A stretch of DNA of 42,443 nucleotides from OMIS01 sp964443885 (GTDB taxonomy: Bacteria > Patescibacteriota > Microgenomatia > UBA1400 > PJMF01). The stretch's first letter is position 1. Each line of letters begins with the position of its first letter. The notes under the pieces are model-generated. The model saw only the letters and a program-made list of their open reading frames with translations, did not search any database and was not told the origin of the DNA. Shown here piece after piece: positions 15,525-22,459 of this stretch. The position numbers and the translations under genes were made by a program. The stretch covers positions 1 to 42,443 of the forward strand of contig CAYUES010000003.1 of assembly GCA_964443885.1 (NCBI GenBank). Direction: 5' to 3'.

Positions 15525-15878
15525 TCATTGATTTGAGGTCTTTTTGTGGCTTCTTCTTTGCAGCCAGCTGATCAGATAAAGTATGCCGACTACAGATGCT
15601 GGAACAGCTATTGCAAGGTACCAGCTCAATGGACGTGTAAAACCGACGTCCCATACGTAAAATAAAGCAAATCCAAGAAAAATAACTGCACCAACCAATT
15701 CATACTTCCAAGCAATTACTGTAACAAGTAGAAGCATCAAAGATGGTAGCAGGTGCATAAAAAGCGGAAGAAATACCTCAGTTCCAGAATACTCTGAAAA
15801 AACATCAAGAGCAAAAAGAGAGATAAATAGTACATAGCCTATACTAAGAATGCGTGGTACCCAAATGATTGATTTCAT
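15525..15878 (-). CDS. Small four-helix membrane protein
   Basis: With the start at the ATG at 15878 (MKSIIWVPRILSIGYVLF), the protein has 117 aa and about four membrane helices, ending in a basic tail SWLQRRSHKK. It resembles a group of small integral membrane proteins of unknown function with FLPLFMHLLPSLMLLLVTVIAW. The frame stays open upstream, but the preceding gene stops at 15880, so the ATG 1 nt after that stop is the natural coupled start. It shares the CRP-like-controlled promoter of the 16368 gene. Confidence 0.75.
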   Translation of the reverse strand: MKSIIWVPRILSIGYVLFISLFALDVFSEYSGTEVFLPLFMHLLPSLMLLLVTVIAWKYELVGAVIFLGFALFYVWDVGFTRPLSWYLAIAVPASVVGILYLISWLQRRSHKKTSNQ

Positions 15879-15879
15879 A

Positions 15880-16368
15880 CTACTCCACTTGTGCAAATAC
15901 AACACAATAATTATGGCCATACTTTTCTACACATTTAGGACAGTAAGCAAAATGAAAATAATACTTTAATGCTTTTTGATTATTAGTATTTAAGTATCTA
16001 TCCATATTCTCAATCCATTTAGGAACATTATTATATGAACCATCGTAAACTTTACTTATAAATGTTCCCGTAAGTTTAGCTATCTTTCTGTTTGGAATGT
16101 CTTTGGTTACTGTCATGTATATTTCAGATTTCCAGGGTGACGGATCATACGAAAGCAGTAAGAAATCTTTTACTTCTGGCATTGCGTCTGCTTTTTCAAT
16201 TTCCGCAAACATTCTTTTTACAACCGAATTCATATTTAAAGGTATGTGTAAGAACTGAACTACCTCGTCTTGCAAAAATAATTTATCTTTCCAGAGGTGA
16301 GTTTTTTCATCCCATAATGAAGTATCAAAGGGGTAACAGCAGATATCTTTATTACTATTCATTTTCAT
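15880..16368 (-). CDS. Conserved hypothetical protein with C-terminal Cys motif
   Basis: This 162-aa soluble protein has an unusual C-terminus: YYFHFAYCPKCVEKYGHNYC, then VVFAQVE. The CPKC pair, a third Cys and a His could bind a metal. The middle (DFLLLSYDPSPWKSEIYMTVT) looks like an alpha/beta sandwich. Related sequences are sometimes labelled hydrolase, which I cannot support. TATAAA ends 6 nt before the ATG, so the mRNA is predicted leaderless, and a CRP-like site is centred 41.5 bp upstream. It forms an operon with the four-helix membrane protein. Confidence 0.72.
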   Translation of the reverse strand: MKMNSNKDICCYPFDTSLWDEKTHLWKDKLFLQDEVVQFLHIPLNMNSVVKRMFAEIEKADAMPEVKDFLLLSYDPSPWKSEIYMTVTKDIPNRKIAKLTGTFISKVYDGSYNNVPKWIENMDRYLNTNNQKALKYYFHFAYCPKCVEKYGHNYCVVFAQVE

Positions 16369-16380
16369 ACCTTATTTATA
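16369..16380 (-). promoter_or_regulatory. -10 element and predicted leaderless start of the 16368 operon
   Basis: Minus-strand TATAAA (16380-16375) is followed by 6 nt and ATG at 16368. Confidence 0.6.
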
Positions 16381-16401
16381 GACCAAAGGTAATAAAAATG
16401 A

Positions 16402-16417
16402 TGTGACGTAGATCACT
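16402..16417. promoter_or_regulatory. CRP-like operator upstream of the 16368 operon
   Basis: TGTGA-CGTAGA-TCACT matches TGTGA-N6-TCACA in 9 of 10 arm positions. Its centre (16409.5) is 41.5 bp from the predicted start at 16368, the class II activator spacing. Confidence 0.6.
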
Positions 16418-16441
16418 ACCAGATACCTGCTATTTAAAACA

Positions 16442-16768
16442 CTACTTGGAGTTTGTTTTGCGAGCACCTTTGCCTCGCTTGCTGAGTATAAACTTAATAG
16501 AAGGACTTATTGGTTTATCGGTTCGGTGAATACAGCCAATCCAGCAACACGGCCGGCGCTTGCCTTCTTTTAATTGACTAATCATTCGTGTTACATGCTC
16601 TTTTCTCGTCTCTTCTTTTTTGACGAACGTTACCCAGCAGATCCACTCGTTGCGCGCGAGTGGCGTAAGATCTTCCCACGCCGCGAGCGCTTTTGCATCA
16701 GAGCTCAAAGCTGCTCGTACATCTTCGGTAAGATTGTGGACGACACCACTGGAAATATTTTTTGTCAT
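16442..16768 (-). CDS. YdeI/OmpD-associated family protein
   Basis: The 108-aa protein carries the family core LTPLARNEWICWVTFVKKEETRKEHVTRM, with LKEGKRRPCCWIGCIHR further on. Family members are often named bacteriocin-protection or OmpD-associated proteins, but the mechanism is unknown. The Cys-rich CCWIGC may bind a metal. It follows DUF2200 with a 4-nt gap. A Shine-Dalgarno-like GAGGAAG overlaps the end of the upstream gene, so these two form an operon. Confidence 0.85.
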   Translation of the reverse strand: MTKNISSGVVHNLTEDVRAALSSDAKALAAWEDLTPLARNEWICWVTFVKKEETRKEHVTRMISQLKEGKRRPCCWIGCIHRTDKPISPSIKFILSKRGKGARKTNSK

Positions 16769-16772
16769 AGAT

Positions 16773-17138
16773 TTACTTCCTCAAAATCTTCTCCATTGTT
16801 TTACCTTTTGCTAACTCATCGATCAGCTTATCCAGGTAGCGAATTTCGCGCATCGTTGTCTCTTCAATCTCTTCTATCCTGACACCACAAATTACACCGG
16901 TGATTAAAGATCGTGCCGGATTCATCAGAGGAGCTTGCTCAAGAAAAGTCTCAAAATCAGTCTCATTTTTCAGCTGCTTTTCTAGTTCTTTCTGAGAGTA
17001 TCCTGTTAGCCAACAGATAACTTCATCGACTTCCCTTTTGGTCCGTCCTTTTCGCTCTACTTTTGTCACATAGAGAGGATAGACACGTGCCACACTCATT
17101 GTATAAATTCGATGCTTTGAGTTACTATTTTTCTGCAT
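16773..17138 (-). CDS. DUF2200 protein
   Basis: The 121-aa sequence HRIYTMSVARVYPLYVTKVERK, followed by GRTKREVDEVICWLTGYSQKEL, is the signature of DUF2200, a small soluble family of unknown role. The C-terminal half is helical (GVRIEEIEETTMREIRYLDKLID). An extended -10-like TGT-TAAAAT lies 10 nt before the ATG. It is transcribed with the YdeI-like gene. Confidence 0.88.
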   Translation of the reverse strand: MQKNSNSKHRIYTMSVARVYPLYVTKVERKGRTKREVDEVICWLTGYSQKELEKQLKNETDFETFLEQAPLMNPARSLITGVICGVRIEEIEETTMREIRYLDKLIDELAKGKTMEKILRK

Positions 17139-17179
17139 AGTTTGTTTTATTTTAACAGATGTTAATCATAAAAATAATC

Positions 17180-17623
17180 TTATTTTTCTAAAGGAAAACC
17201 ACTCCATCTAAAGGGTGAAAAATCTAACTTCTTGAGATTCGCTGTTGGTAAAAACAATGGCTCGGGCAGTTCATGCCACTTAAACCACTGCCATTCCTCA
17301 CACTTGTCTGGCTCCAGTACTTTTGGTTTGCCCTTCTGAGAATGAGCAATCACAAAAATAGTGATGTAGTGCTTTTTCTCAGCAGTAAAAATATCATTTG
17401 AATATGGCCCTTGCATGAGTTTTGTAATCACTAATCCAGTTTCCTCTTTAACCTCTCTTCTTGCACATGCCGCAAAAGTTTCATTCAACTCCAGATGCCC
17501 CCCAGGGAAATTCCAAGTGCCATCACCATGAGAGTTTTTTCTCTTTCCCATCAAAACAAAGTCATTTCTAATGATAATGACTCCTACGCCAACTCGAGGT
17601 CTTTGTATTTCTTCAGCTAACAT
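17180..17623 (-). CDS. Nudix hydrolase, NUDT15/MTH1-like
   Basis: The 147-aa protein has the N-terminus RPRVGVGVIIIRNDFVLMGKRK followed by GTWNFPGGHLELNETFAACA and the catalytic REVKEETGL. The order and the GVGV strand resemble NUDT15-type nucleotide diphosphatases, which sanitise modified or excess NTPs. Later residues (CEEWQWFKWHELPEPLFLP) also fit that group. The start is set by an extended -10 (TGA-TATACT) 6 nt upstream. Confidence 0.88.
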   Translation of the reverse strand: MLAEEIQRPRVGVGVIIIRNDFVLMGKRKNSHGDGTWNFPGGHLELNETFAACARREVKEETGLVITKLMQGPYSNDIFTAEKKHYITIFVIAHSQKGKPKVLEPDKCEEWQWFKWHELPEPLFLPTANLKKLDFSPFRWSGFPLEK

Positions 17624-17638
17624 GAGTTTAGTATATCA
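17624..17638 (-). promoter_or_regulatory. Predicted leaderless promoter of the NUDT15-like gene
   Basis: Minus-strand TGA-TATACT is followed by 6 nt and ATG at 17623. Confidence 0.65.
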
Positions 17639-17645
17639 AAGCTTT

Positions 17646-17696
17646 GAGCCTACTTTATTTGAAATTATTGAAGAAAAAAGTCTGAGCATAAAATGC
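17646..17696. repeat. Intergenic dispersed repeat, copy A
   Basis: This 51-bp stretch is about 80% identical to 25903-25954, with one 1-nt gap. Both copies lie directly upstream of an extended -10 promoter of a minus-strand gene and contain TTTATTT near one end and GTCTGAGC near the other. Confidence 0.6.
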
Positions 17697-17714
17697 TTTA
17701 TATTGTAGAAGAAA

Positions 17715-18704
17715 TCAGGAACTGCTTTCTGTAGGAAAAGCGCGTTCTAAATCCTCTGCTAAATTTCCACCTTCACTGTTCACAAATATATCTTCTGGTC
17801 TCACCAAAGCAAGAATTTCGTTGATACGAGGGCCTTCAATCATTTCTCTATTATCAAATTTAGGTAAGTCAGACTGCCTTGAAAGATCAACTTCAGATCT
17901 ATATTTTACTCTAGCTCTTCTAACTACCCGATCAGTCTCTGGATCAATATCAGCCACAACTCCCACCAGCCTTCCACCCATTCCAACTACCGCTTCAGCT
18001 TCTTCAATTACCTTAGGTCCATCAATTACAATCTTTTTTTTACCTAAACTTACAAGATACTGAATACCTAAATGAACCAAGATATCTTTTCCGAAATATT
18101 CCTTAAGGACTTGGCCTCCTACAATCTTATCAATTGTTCCCGTATCTCTTAGTCCCCAGGATGCAACTACTTCACGAACAATTTGTGACATTGAAAGTGA
18201 AGCGTATCCTTGTTGATTAAAAAATTCTACTGCTCGGCTTTTTCCAACGCCTTGATGCCCAACAATCATCACAACATCAGCCTCAGACATTTTATCTTTT
18301 GCTTCTAAAACTTGTGTCAATACATCTTCAAATGCAGTTAATAGTAGAATTGTGACTGTATATTCATAACTAGCAGCTGGAAGTACGTTCTTTATCTCAA
18401 CAGAATCTTTTTCCCCATTACTGCTATGGATGCTGTATCCAAAATGTTCCGACAGCAGTTGAATCGCTGCTAATAGTTCAGGCATTACTTCTTCTAATCT
18501 AGAAAGATTCGCCAGCAAAACTCTTTTAATCTTTTCACCATCATGGAGATCTGCTTCAGATAGTTCTCCTTTTTGGACATATGTTGTTGCAATTGCTTGT
18601 AAAATCCAGAGCACACCTAGATGAACTTTAATAAGTTCAGATACATCTTGTGTGGGGGGGGAAACTACTTCACTTCTGGATCGGATTTCTTTAACATTAG
18701 TCAT
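17715..18704 (-). CDS. P-loop kinase-like NTPase with helical N-terminal domain
   Basis: Residues about 1-145 of this 329-aa protein are helical and unrecognised. Residues about 146-329 form a P-loop kinase: VMIVGHQGVGKSRAVEFFNQQGY (Walker A), then LSMSQIVREVVASWG, IVIDGPKVIEEAEAVVGMGGRL and a late DIFVNSEGG. This arrangement resembles the archaeal UPF0200 and dephospho-CoA/adenylate-kinase-like families. The substrate is unknown. A run of eight C residues in the coding strand near codons 15-17 is prone to slippage. TATAAT ends 10 nt before the ATG. Confidence 0.7.
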   Translation of the reverse strand: MTNVKEIRSRSEVVSPPTQDVSELIKVHLGVLWILQAIATTYVQKGELSEADLHDGEKIKRVLLANLSRLEEVMPELLAAIQLLSEHFGYSIHSSNGEKDSVEIKNVLPAASYEYTVTILLLTAFEDVLTQVLEAKDKMSEADVVMIVGHQGVGKSRAVEFFNQQGYASLSMSQIVREVVASWGLRDTGTIDKIVGGQVLKEYFGKDILVHLGIQYLVSLGKKKIVIDGPKVIEEAEAVVGMGGRLVGVVADIDPETDRVVRRARVKYRSEVDLSRQSDLPKFDNREMIEGPRINEILALVRPEDIFVNSEGGNLAEDLERAFPTESSS

Positions 18705-18777
18705 AATTAGCAGGATTATATACTAGAAATAAAATTTCTAGCGTCCAAGACTTGTTAAGAAAAACTACCAAACTCAT

Positions 18778-18809
18778 ATAGCTTTTTTTCTAAGCTATAA
18801 TAAAGCTAT
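18778..18809. promoter_or_regulatory. Inverted repeats around the deaminase promoter and start
   Basis: ATAGCTTT (18778-18785) and AAAGCTAT (18802-18809) are perfect inverse copies. A third AAGCTAT (18792-18798) overlaps the -10, and the last arm runs into the ATG. It could be an operator, or a hairpin at the mRNA 5' end. Confidence 0.5.
18796..18807 (+). promoter_or_regulatory. Predicted leaderless promoter of the deaminase gene
   Basis: TATAAT (18796-18801) is followed by 6 nt and ATG at 18808. Confidence 0.65.
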
Positions 18810-19308
18810 GTTTAATACAGATCAAATTAGAAATCACTTAGAAGTTGCTCTACTCAAAGCTGAGGAGGCACTCAAGCTTAATAACTATCCTATTGGTTCA
18901 GTCTTTGTAAACAAAGCTGGCAAAGTTGTGTCTGTAACAATGAATGAGTGCACAAGTTTTCAGGATATTACTGCACATGCTGAAATTATTGGTATACGAC
19001 AGTTAGGTGCTGCTATAAATAAAAATAGTGATGATGATCATTATTTATTTACCTCGCTAGAACCTTGCTATGGCTGTAGTTTTTTTTTAGCTAGAACTAA
19101 TGTGCAAGCTATTTATTCAGCACTCAAGGATCCACATAAAGGCGGGACTTCTGATTTAAAGAAGGCAAAACAATTTGAGAACTTCTTTTCTGGGATTGAG
19201 CTTACTAACGAACCATTTGCTGATTTACAAGAAAAATCTAGAAAATTAATGGAAAGGTACTTCTTAAATATAGGAAATATTAAAGCAGCTGAGTTTTATA
19301 AAAAGTGA
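18808..19308 (+). CDS. Cytidine/deoxycytidylate deaminase-family protein
   Basis: The 166-aa protein has the zinc deaminase signature: HAE at residues 57-59 (metal ligand His57, catalytic Glu59) and PCYGC with Cys87 and Cys90. IGSVFVNKAGKVVSV and LFTSLEPCYGCSFFL resemble TadA/guanine-deaminase-like members more than the small Cdd enzymes. The substrate, a free base, a nucleoside or a tRNA, cannot be decided. The C-terminal 50 residues are helical and divergent. The start is fixed by a TATAAT box 6 nt upstream. Confidence 0.85.
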   Translation: MFNTDQIRNHLEVALLKAEEALKLNNYPIGSVFVNKAGKVVSVTMNECTSFQDITAHAEIIGIRQLGAAINKNSDDDHYLFTSLEPCYGCSFFLARTNVQAIYSALKDPHKGGTSDLKKAKQFENFFSGIELTNEPFADLQEKSRKLMERYFLNIGNIKAAEFYKK

Positions 19309-19321
19309 AAAAGTGATTTTT

Positions 19322-19696
19322 TTATTTAACCGCGATCACGCTTATCTCAATGCTCGCTCCCAATGGTAAGGCTTTAACACAAACTGCTTCTCTAACGGGA
19401 AATGGCTCTGTAAAGTACCTTCTATATTCTTCGTTTAATTTTGGTAATTCAGAGATATCTGTGACATATACATTGACTTTAACTACATTAGTAGAATCTG
19501 TTCCAGAAGCTTTCAAGATCTCTCTCACATTATTCATAACTTGTTTCAGCCGCACTTCTACAGTGCCTTCAATTAACGTACCGTCAAGGGTTGAATGTAT
19601 TTGACCTGAAACAAAAACAAAATTACTACTAACAATACCTTGAGACAATAACCCTGGAACTTGTGGAGCTTTATCTGTGCTGATCTCTGTTTTCAT
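19322..19696 (-). CDS. RidA/YjgF-family enamine/imine deaminase
   Basis: The 124-aa protein is a full RidA-type chorismate-mutase-like trimer subunit. SNFVFVSGQIHSTLDGTL, VVKVNVYVTDISELPKLNEEYRRYF and PVREAVCVKALPLGASIEISVIA match the family, including the Arg of the PxRxAV motif that binds the substrate carboxylate. RidA removes reactive enamine intermediates of PLP enzymes. The -10 TATACT lies 7 nt before the ATG. Confidence 0.92.
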   Translation of the reverse strand: MKTEISTDKAPQVPGLLSQGIVSSNFVFVSGQIHSTLDGTLIEGTVEVRLKQVMNNVREILKASGTDSTNVVKVNVYVTDISELPKLNEEYRRYFTEPFPVREAVCVKALPLGASIEISVIAVK

Positions 19697-19709
19697 AGTG
19701 TAAAGTATA
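19697..19709 (-). promoter_or_regulatory. Predicted leaderless promoter of the RidA gene
   Basis: Minus-strand TATACT (19709-19704) is followed by 7 nt and ATG at 19696. Confidence 0.6.
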
Positions 19710-19732
19710 TCTGGGTGTCAAGTTTTAAAATT

Positions 19733-20041
19733 TTATTTTACTTCACCAGTCACTTTAGCAGCTTCTAAAAACTTAACTTTATACAAATCAGATTCTTCTT
19801 TTGAAAAAAGAGATATTACTTCAAATTCAATAATTGTACTGATGTTTTTTATCAATGCTGAATGAGCTACTGCATACCCTAAGAAATCCCACTTATTTGT
19901 CACCATGAGAATAGCTATATGAAGTGGGAATACTCTTTCTCTTTCCCTCGTAATAGTATATCTTTTACCTATCTCTAATTGAGTTATGTCAAAATCAGGC
20001 GGCAGTCCAAGTAAAGTATTAAGCTCAGTGTGATATCCCAT
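19733..20041 (-). CDS. Small protein, possibly DUF2584-like
   Basis: The 102-aa protein starts MGYHTELNTLLGLPPDFDI and continues ERVFPLHIAILMVTNKWDFLGYAVAHSAL. The early ELNT and the FPLHIAI strand recall DUF2584, but I hold this loosely. It is soluble with no signal peptide. The start is placed at the ATG at 20041, because an extended -10 (TGA-TACAAT) ends 6 nt upstream. A TTG codon directly before it is less likely. Confidence 0.6.
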   Translation of the reverse strand: MGYHTELNTLLGLPPDFDITQLEIGKRYTITRERERVFPLHIAILMVTNKWDFLGYAVAHSALIKNISTIIEFEVISLFSKEESDLYKVKFLEAAKVTGEVK

Positions 20042-20056
20042 CAATATATTGTATCA
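20042..20056 (-). promoter_or_regulatory. Predicted leaderless promoter of the 20041 gene
   Basis: CCTC-TGA-TACAAT on the minus strand is followed by 6 nt and ATG. The upstream CCTC is shared with three other promoters here. Confidence 0.6.
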
Positions 20057-20074
20057 GAGGTTTGAACCCCCAAT

Positions 20075-20476
20075 TTAATCAATTAAATTTTTACTCTGTA
20101 AATCGTCGAAGATTATTTGATCAACTGGACCAACAGTATCTCGTTGAGCATATGTATAGTATGCAATATCTTGAATCTCTGAGCTTGGGCGCAGTGTACC
20201 TGCAATGGCAGCTTCATAACACGTCATCCGCACAATTGTGCCTTCGGCTTTACCATGTGCTTGAGCTTCAAATGTGCCATAGTGTCGTATCGAATCAGGA
20301 AGTATTACGACACTGAGTTCTTCCATTACTTCTCTACTCAGTGCTTCTAAGTCTGTTTCGTTACCTTCTCGTTTGCCACCTGGGATATAGTAGGTATCTT
20401 TGCCTTTACTTAAAGTCATCAGAATTTGTCTATCTTTAATATAAATAAATGCAAGTTTATCGATTAGCTTGTTCAT
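20075..20476 (-). CDS. Nudix hydrolase, paralogue 1
   Basis: The 133-aa protein (start MNKLIDKLAFIYIKDRQILM) has YYIPGGKREGNETDLEAL followed by SREVMEEL, a Nudix box whose final glycine position is Ser (EELSV). The substrate is unknown. It is about 86% identical to the protein at 30657-31058, and the promoter is also shared. The open frame extends ten codons upstream, but TGT-TACAAT ends 6 nt before the ATG at 20476 and fixes the start. Confidence 0.88.
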   Translation of the reverse strand: MNKLIDKLAFIYIKDRQILMTLSKGKDTYYIPGGKREGNETDLEALSREVMEELSVVILPDSIRHYGTFEAQAHGKAEGTIVRMTCYEAAIAGTLRPSSEIQDIAYYTYAQRDTVGPVDQIIFDDLQSKNLID

Positions 20477-20491
20477 ATGACAATTGTAACA
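20477..20491 (-). promoter_or_regulatory. Predicted leaderless promoter of Nudix paralogue 1
   Basis: Minus-strand TGT-TACAAT is followed by 6 nt and ATG at 20476. The same element precedes paralogue 2. Confidence 0.65.
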
Positions 20492-20500
20492 TTTCACAAA

Positions 20501-20545
20501 TAACAATAATAATTTATTGACAATCGATAAACTTATTGTTAGAAT
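20501..20545 (+). promoter_or_regulatory. Promoter and putative operator of the DUF2975-XRE operon
   Basis: TTGACA (20517-20522) and TAGAAT (20540-20545) are 17 nt apart, a near-consensus sigma-70 promoter. TAACAATAA (20501-20509) and TTATTGTTA (20533-20541) form a perfect inverted repeat around it, a likely binding site for the XRE protein of the operon. Confidence 0.65.
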
Positions 20546-20577
20546 TCATCTATCTAGTACTAAGTGAGGTAGTAATT

Positions 20578-21054
20578 ATGAAACGAAGTTCAACATTATT
20601 TTTAAAGTTTATTATTTATCTTATCGCAGTCGGCGCGTCTGCTAGTATGCTTTGGTTTCCGCAGACTGAAGGAAGAGCTACTAACTTAGATCTCATCAGT
20701 ATTTATTCAGATCCACTTATTATCTATATTTATATAGCTTCTGCCCCATTTTTTATCGGGTTGTATCAGGCATTCAAACTATTAAACCTGATTGATGCTA
20801 ATAAAGCTTTTTCTCAAGACTCTGTTAATAGACTCAAGAATATAAAGTTTGCTTCGCTCAGTCTTATTGGTTGTATTGCAGGAGCAGTTCTCTACATCCA
20901 TTTCTTTGTGAAGGGTGATGATCTAGCAGGTCCAACAATGCTTGGCATTTGTATGACTGTAGCATTCGGTGTGATTGCTACAGCCGCAGGTGTTTTTCAA
21001 AAGCTTTTCCAAAATGCAGTTGATCTAAAATCAGAAAATGATTTAACGGTCTAA
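20578..21054 (+). CDS. DUF2975 membrane protein
   Basis: With the start at MKRSSTLFLKF (ATG 20578, GAGG about 8 nt upstream), the protein has 158 aa and four membrane helices. PLIIYIYIASAPFFIGLYQAFKLLNLID, then FSQDSVNRLKNIKFASL, is the DUF2975 signature. The family usually pairs with a small XRE/Cro regulator, as here. Its role is unknown; such pairs behave like membrane-protein/regulator modules. Confidence 0.88.
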   Translation: MKRSSTLFLKFIIYLIAVGASASMLWFPQTEGRATNLDLISIYSDPLIIYIYIASAPFFIGLYQAFKLLNLIDANKAFSQDSVNRLKNIKFASLSLIGCIAGAVLYIHFFVKGDDLAGPTMLGICMTVAFGVIATAAGVFQKLFQNAVDLKSENDLTV

Positions 21055-21063
21055 GGAGTAGTT

Positions 21064-21279
21064 ATGGCAATTATTATTACTATAGATGTGATGTTAGCAA
21101 AAAGAAAAATGAGTGTTACTGAACTTTCAGAAAAGATTGGGATCACTATGGCTAATCTTTCAATTCTGAAGAATGATAAAGCTAAAGCGATTCGTTTTTC
21201 AACTTTAGAGGCGATTTGCAAGGCCCTGGATTGCCAACCGGGGGACATTCTGGAATACAAAAGTAACGAAAAATCTTAA
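21064..21279 (+). CDS. Small XRE/Cro-type HTH regulator
   Basis: The 71-aa protein is a bare helix-turn-helix domain: MLAKRKMSVTELSEKIGITM, then NLSILKNDKAKAIRFSTLEA and ICKALDCQPGDILEY, typical of YozG-like regulators. It follows DUF2975 by 9 nt with a strong AAGGAG. It probably controls its own operon through the inverted repeat at 20501-20541. Confidence 0.92.
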   Translation: MAIIITIDVMLAKRKMSVTELSEKIGITMANLSILKNDKAKAIRFSTLEAICKALDCQPGDILEYKSNEKS

Positions 21280-21312
21280 AGTTGTATTGAGCTCAAAATC
21301 ACTGACCAACTC

Positions 21313-21325
21313 TCAAACTGCTTTA
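21313..21325. repeat. Gene-end motif copy
   Basis: CTGCTTTATTTTA-like sequence at the 3' end of the minus-strand RibD-C gene, including its stop codon. It is one of about eight related copies (see 28903-28920). Confidence 0.4.
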
Positions 21326-21934
21326 TTTTAAAACGTTGTATCGAATATGTGTCACAACACTTGTGCCACTCACTTCGATCGGCTCGAGCTTGAGATTAGG
21401 CACTCCCTCAAAAAGTCGGGCGCCCGCGCCAATAGTCACCGGCACTATATGTACCCACAGTTCATCAATCAGTCCAGCCGCCAGATATTGATTGATGGTA
21501 GTTGCGCCCCCCATAATCTTTACGTCTCTGTTTCCTGCTACTTCTTTCGCTTGTTGAAGTGCCGATTCAATACCATCAGTTACAAAAGTGAATGTCGTTC
21601 CACCTTCCATTTCAATTGGTTCTCGCGCTGTGTGTGAGAGCACAAAAACTGGCGCATGATATGGAGGGTTATCACCCCACCAGCCTTTCCATTCTGACAT
21701 TTGTCTTCTGTCCTTGGGCCCAAACATATTACTGCCCAAAATGAATGCACCTGCATCCAAAATAGCGTCAATTTCTTTTTTGTGTTTATGCTTTTCTGGC
21801 TCAGCAAACATCCAACGATCCAGCAAATCCGAATCGAAGTTGTCTCCAAAAGGTTTTTCAAAACTTTGATTGACTCCTGCGCCAAATCCATCCAGAGATA
21901 TTGTGAGGCCACTGGTAACTTTTGGTTTGTTCAT
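21323..21934 (-). CDS. RibD C-terminal/dihydrofolate-reductase-like protein 1
   Basis: The 203-aa protein belongs to the RibD C-terminal (DHFR-like) family of NADPH reductases. TSGLTISLDGFGAGVNQS is followed by DAGAFILGSNMFGP and VKIMGGATTINQYLAAGLID, with the late PVTIGAGARLFEGV. Its substrate is unknown. The -10 TAGAAT overlaps the stop codon of the upstream VOC gene and lies 6 nt before the ATG, so it appears to have its own leaderless transcript despite the tight 9-nt gap. Confidence 0.9.
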   Translation of the reverse strand: MNKPKVTSGLTISLDGFGAGVNQSFEKPFGDNFDSDLLDRWMFAEPEKHKHKKEIDAILDAGAFILGSNMFGPKDRRQMSEWKGWWGDNPPYHAPVFVLSHTAREPIEMEGGTTFTFVTDGIESALQQAKEVAGNRDVKIMGGATTINQYLAAGLIDELWVHIVPVTIGAGARLFEGVPNLKLEPIEVSGTSVVTHIRYNVLK

Positions 21935-21946
21935 AGTGTTATTCTA
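21935..21946 (-). promoter_or_regulatory. Predicted leaderless promoter overlapping the VOC stop codon
   Basis: TAC-TAG-AAT contains both the TAG stop of the VOC gene and the TAGAAT -10 element. It is followed by 6 nt and ATG at 21934. Confidence 0.55.
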
Positions 21947-22393
21947 GTACTCAGCAAGTATTATTTTCTTCTGTTGCATCATTACCTCAAAGGCACCAGG
22001 TTTTTTCATTAACTCTTCCACATTCTGCGGCACAATCTGCCAACTCAACCCATATTTGTCCTTGCACCAGCCACACTGCTCTGAGCTTGGTACGCTTGAA
22101 AGTTTACTCCAATAGTAGTCTATTTCTGCTTGGTCTTTGCACATAACAGCGAAGGATACTGCTTCGGTAAATTTAAAATCATCACCAGCGTTGATGGCCA
22201 CAAACCGCTGACCTTGGAGTTCAAAATCAATTGTTAAGACTTTGCCAGCAAAACTTTTCTGAAAGTCAGCTAAGCCCTCTTCTGGATAGTATGAAGTACT
22301 AATAATTTTGCTGTCTGTGAATACTGATGTATAAAACTCTACGGCCTCGCTAGCATTGCCTGCAAACCACAAGTTTGGTACGACTTTTTGCAT
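21944..22393 (-). CDS. PhnB-like VOC-superfamily protein
   Basis: The 149-aa protein starts QKVVPNLWFAGNASEAVEFY and has LTIDFELQGQRFVAINAGDDF, then WCKDKYGLSWQIVPQ. This is the PhnB/3-demethylubiquinone-methyltransferase-like branch of the VOC superfamily. Catalytic function is not assignable. Unlike most neighbours it has a leader: TGG-TATACT is about 40 nt upstream, and an AAAGGA Shine-Dalgarno precedes the ATG. Confidence 0.9.
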   Translation of the reverse strand: MQKVVPNLWFAGNASEAVEFYTSVFTDSKIISTSYYPEEGLADFQKSFAGKVLTIDFELQGQRFVAINAGDDFKFTEAVSFAVMCKDQAEIDYYWSKLSSVPSSEQCGWCKDKYGLSWQIVPQNVEELMKKPGAFEVMMQQKKIILAEY

Positions 22394-22459
22394 GATGGCT
22401 TCCTTTCAGCTTTTTTGTATATAAAAAGTATACCAAATGGTGGGGTTAATTAAATTCCT

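Noticed and set aside
16121..16440. Plus-strand frame opposite the CPKC protein as a separate gene
   Set aside because: It lies antisense to a conserved gene with a good promoter and has no family features of its own.
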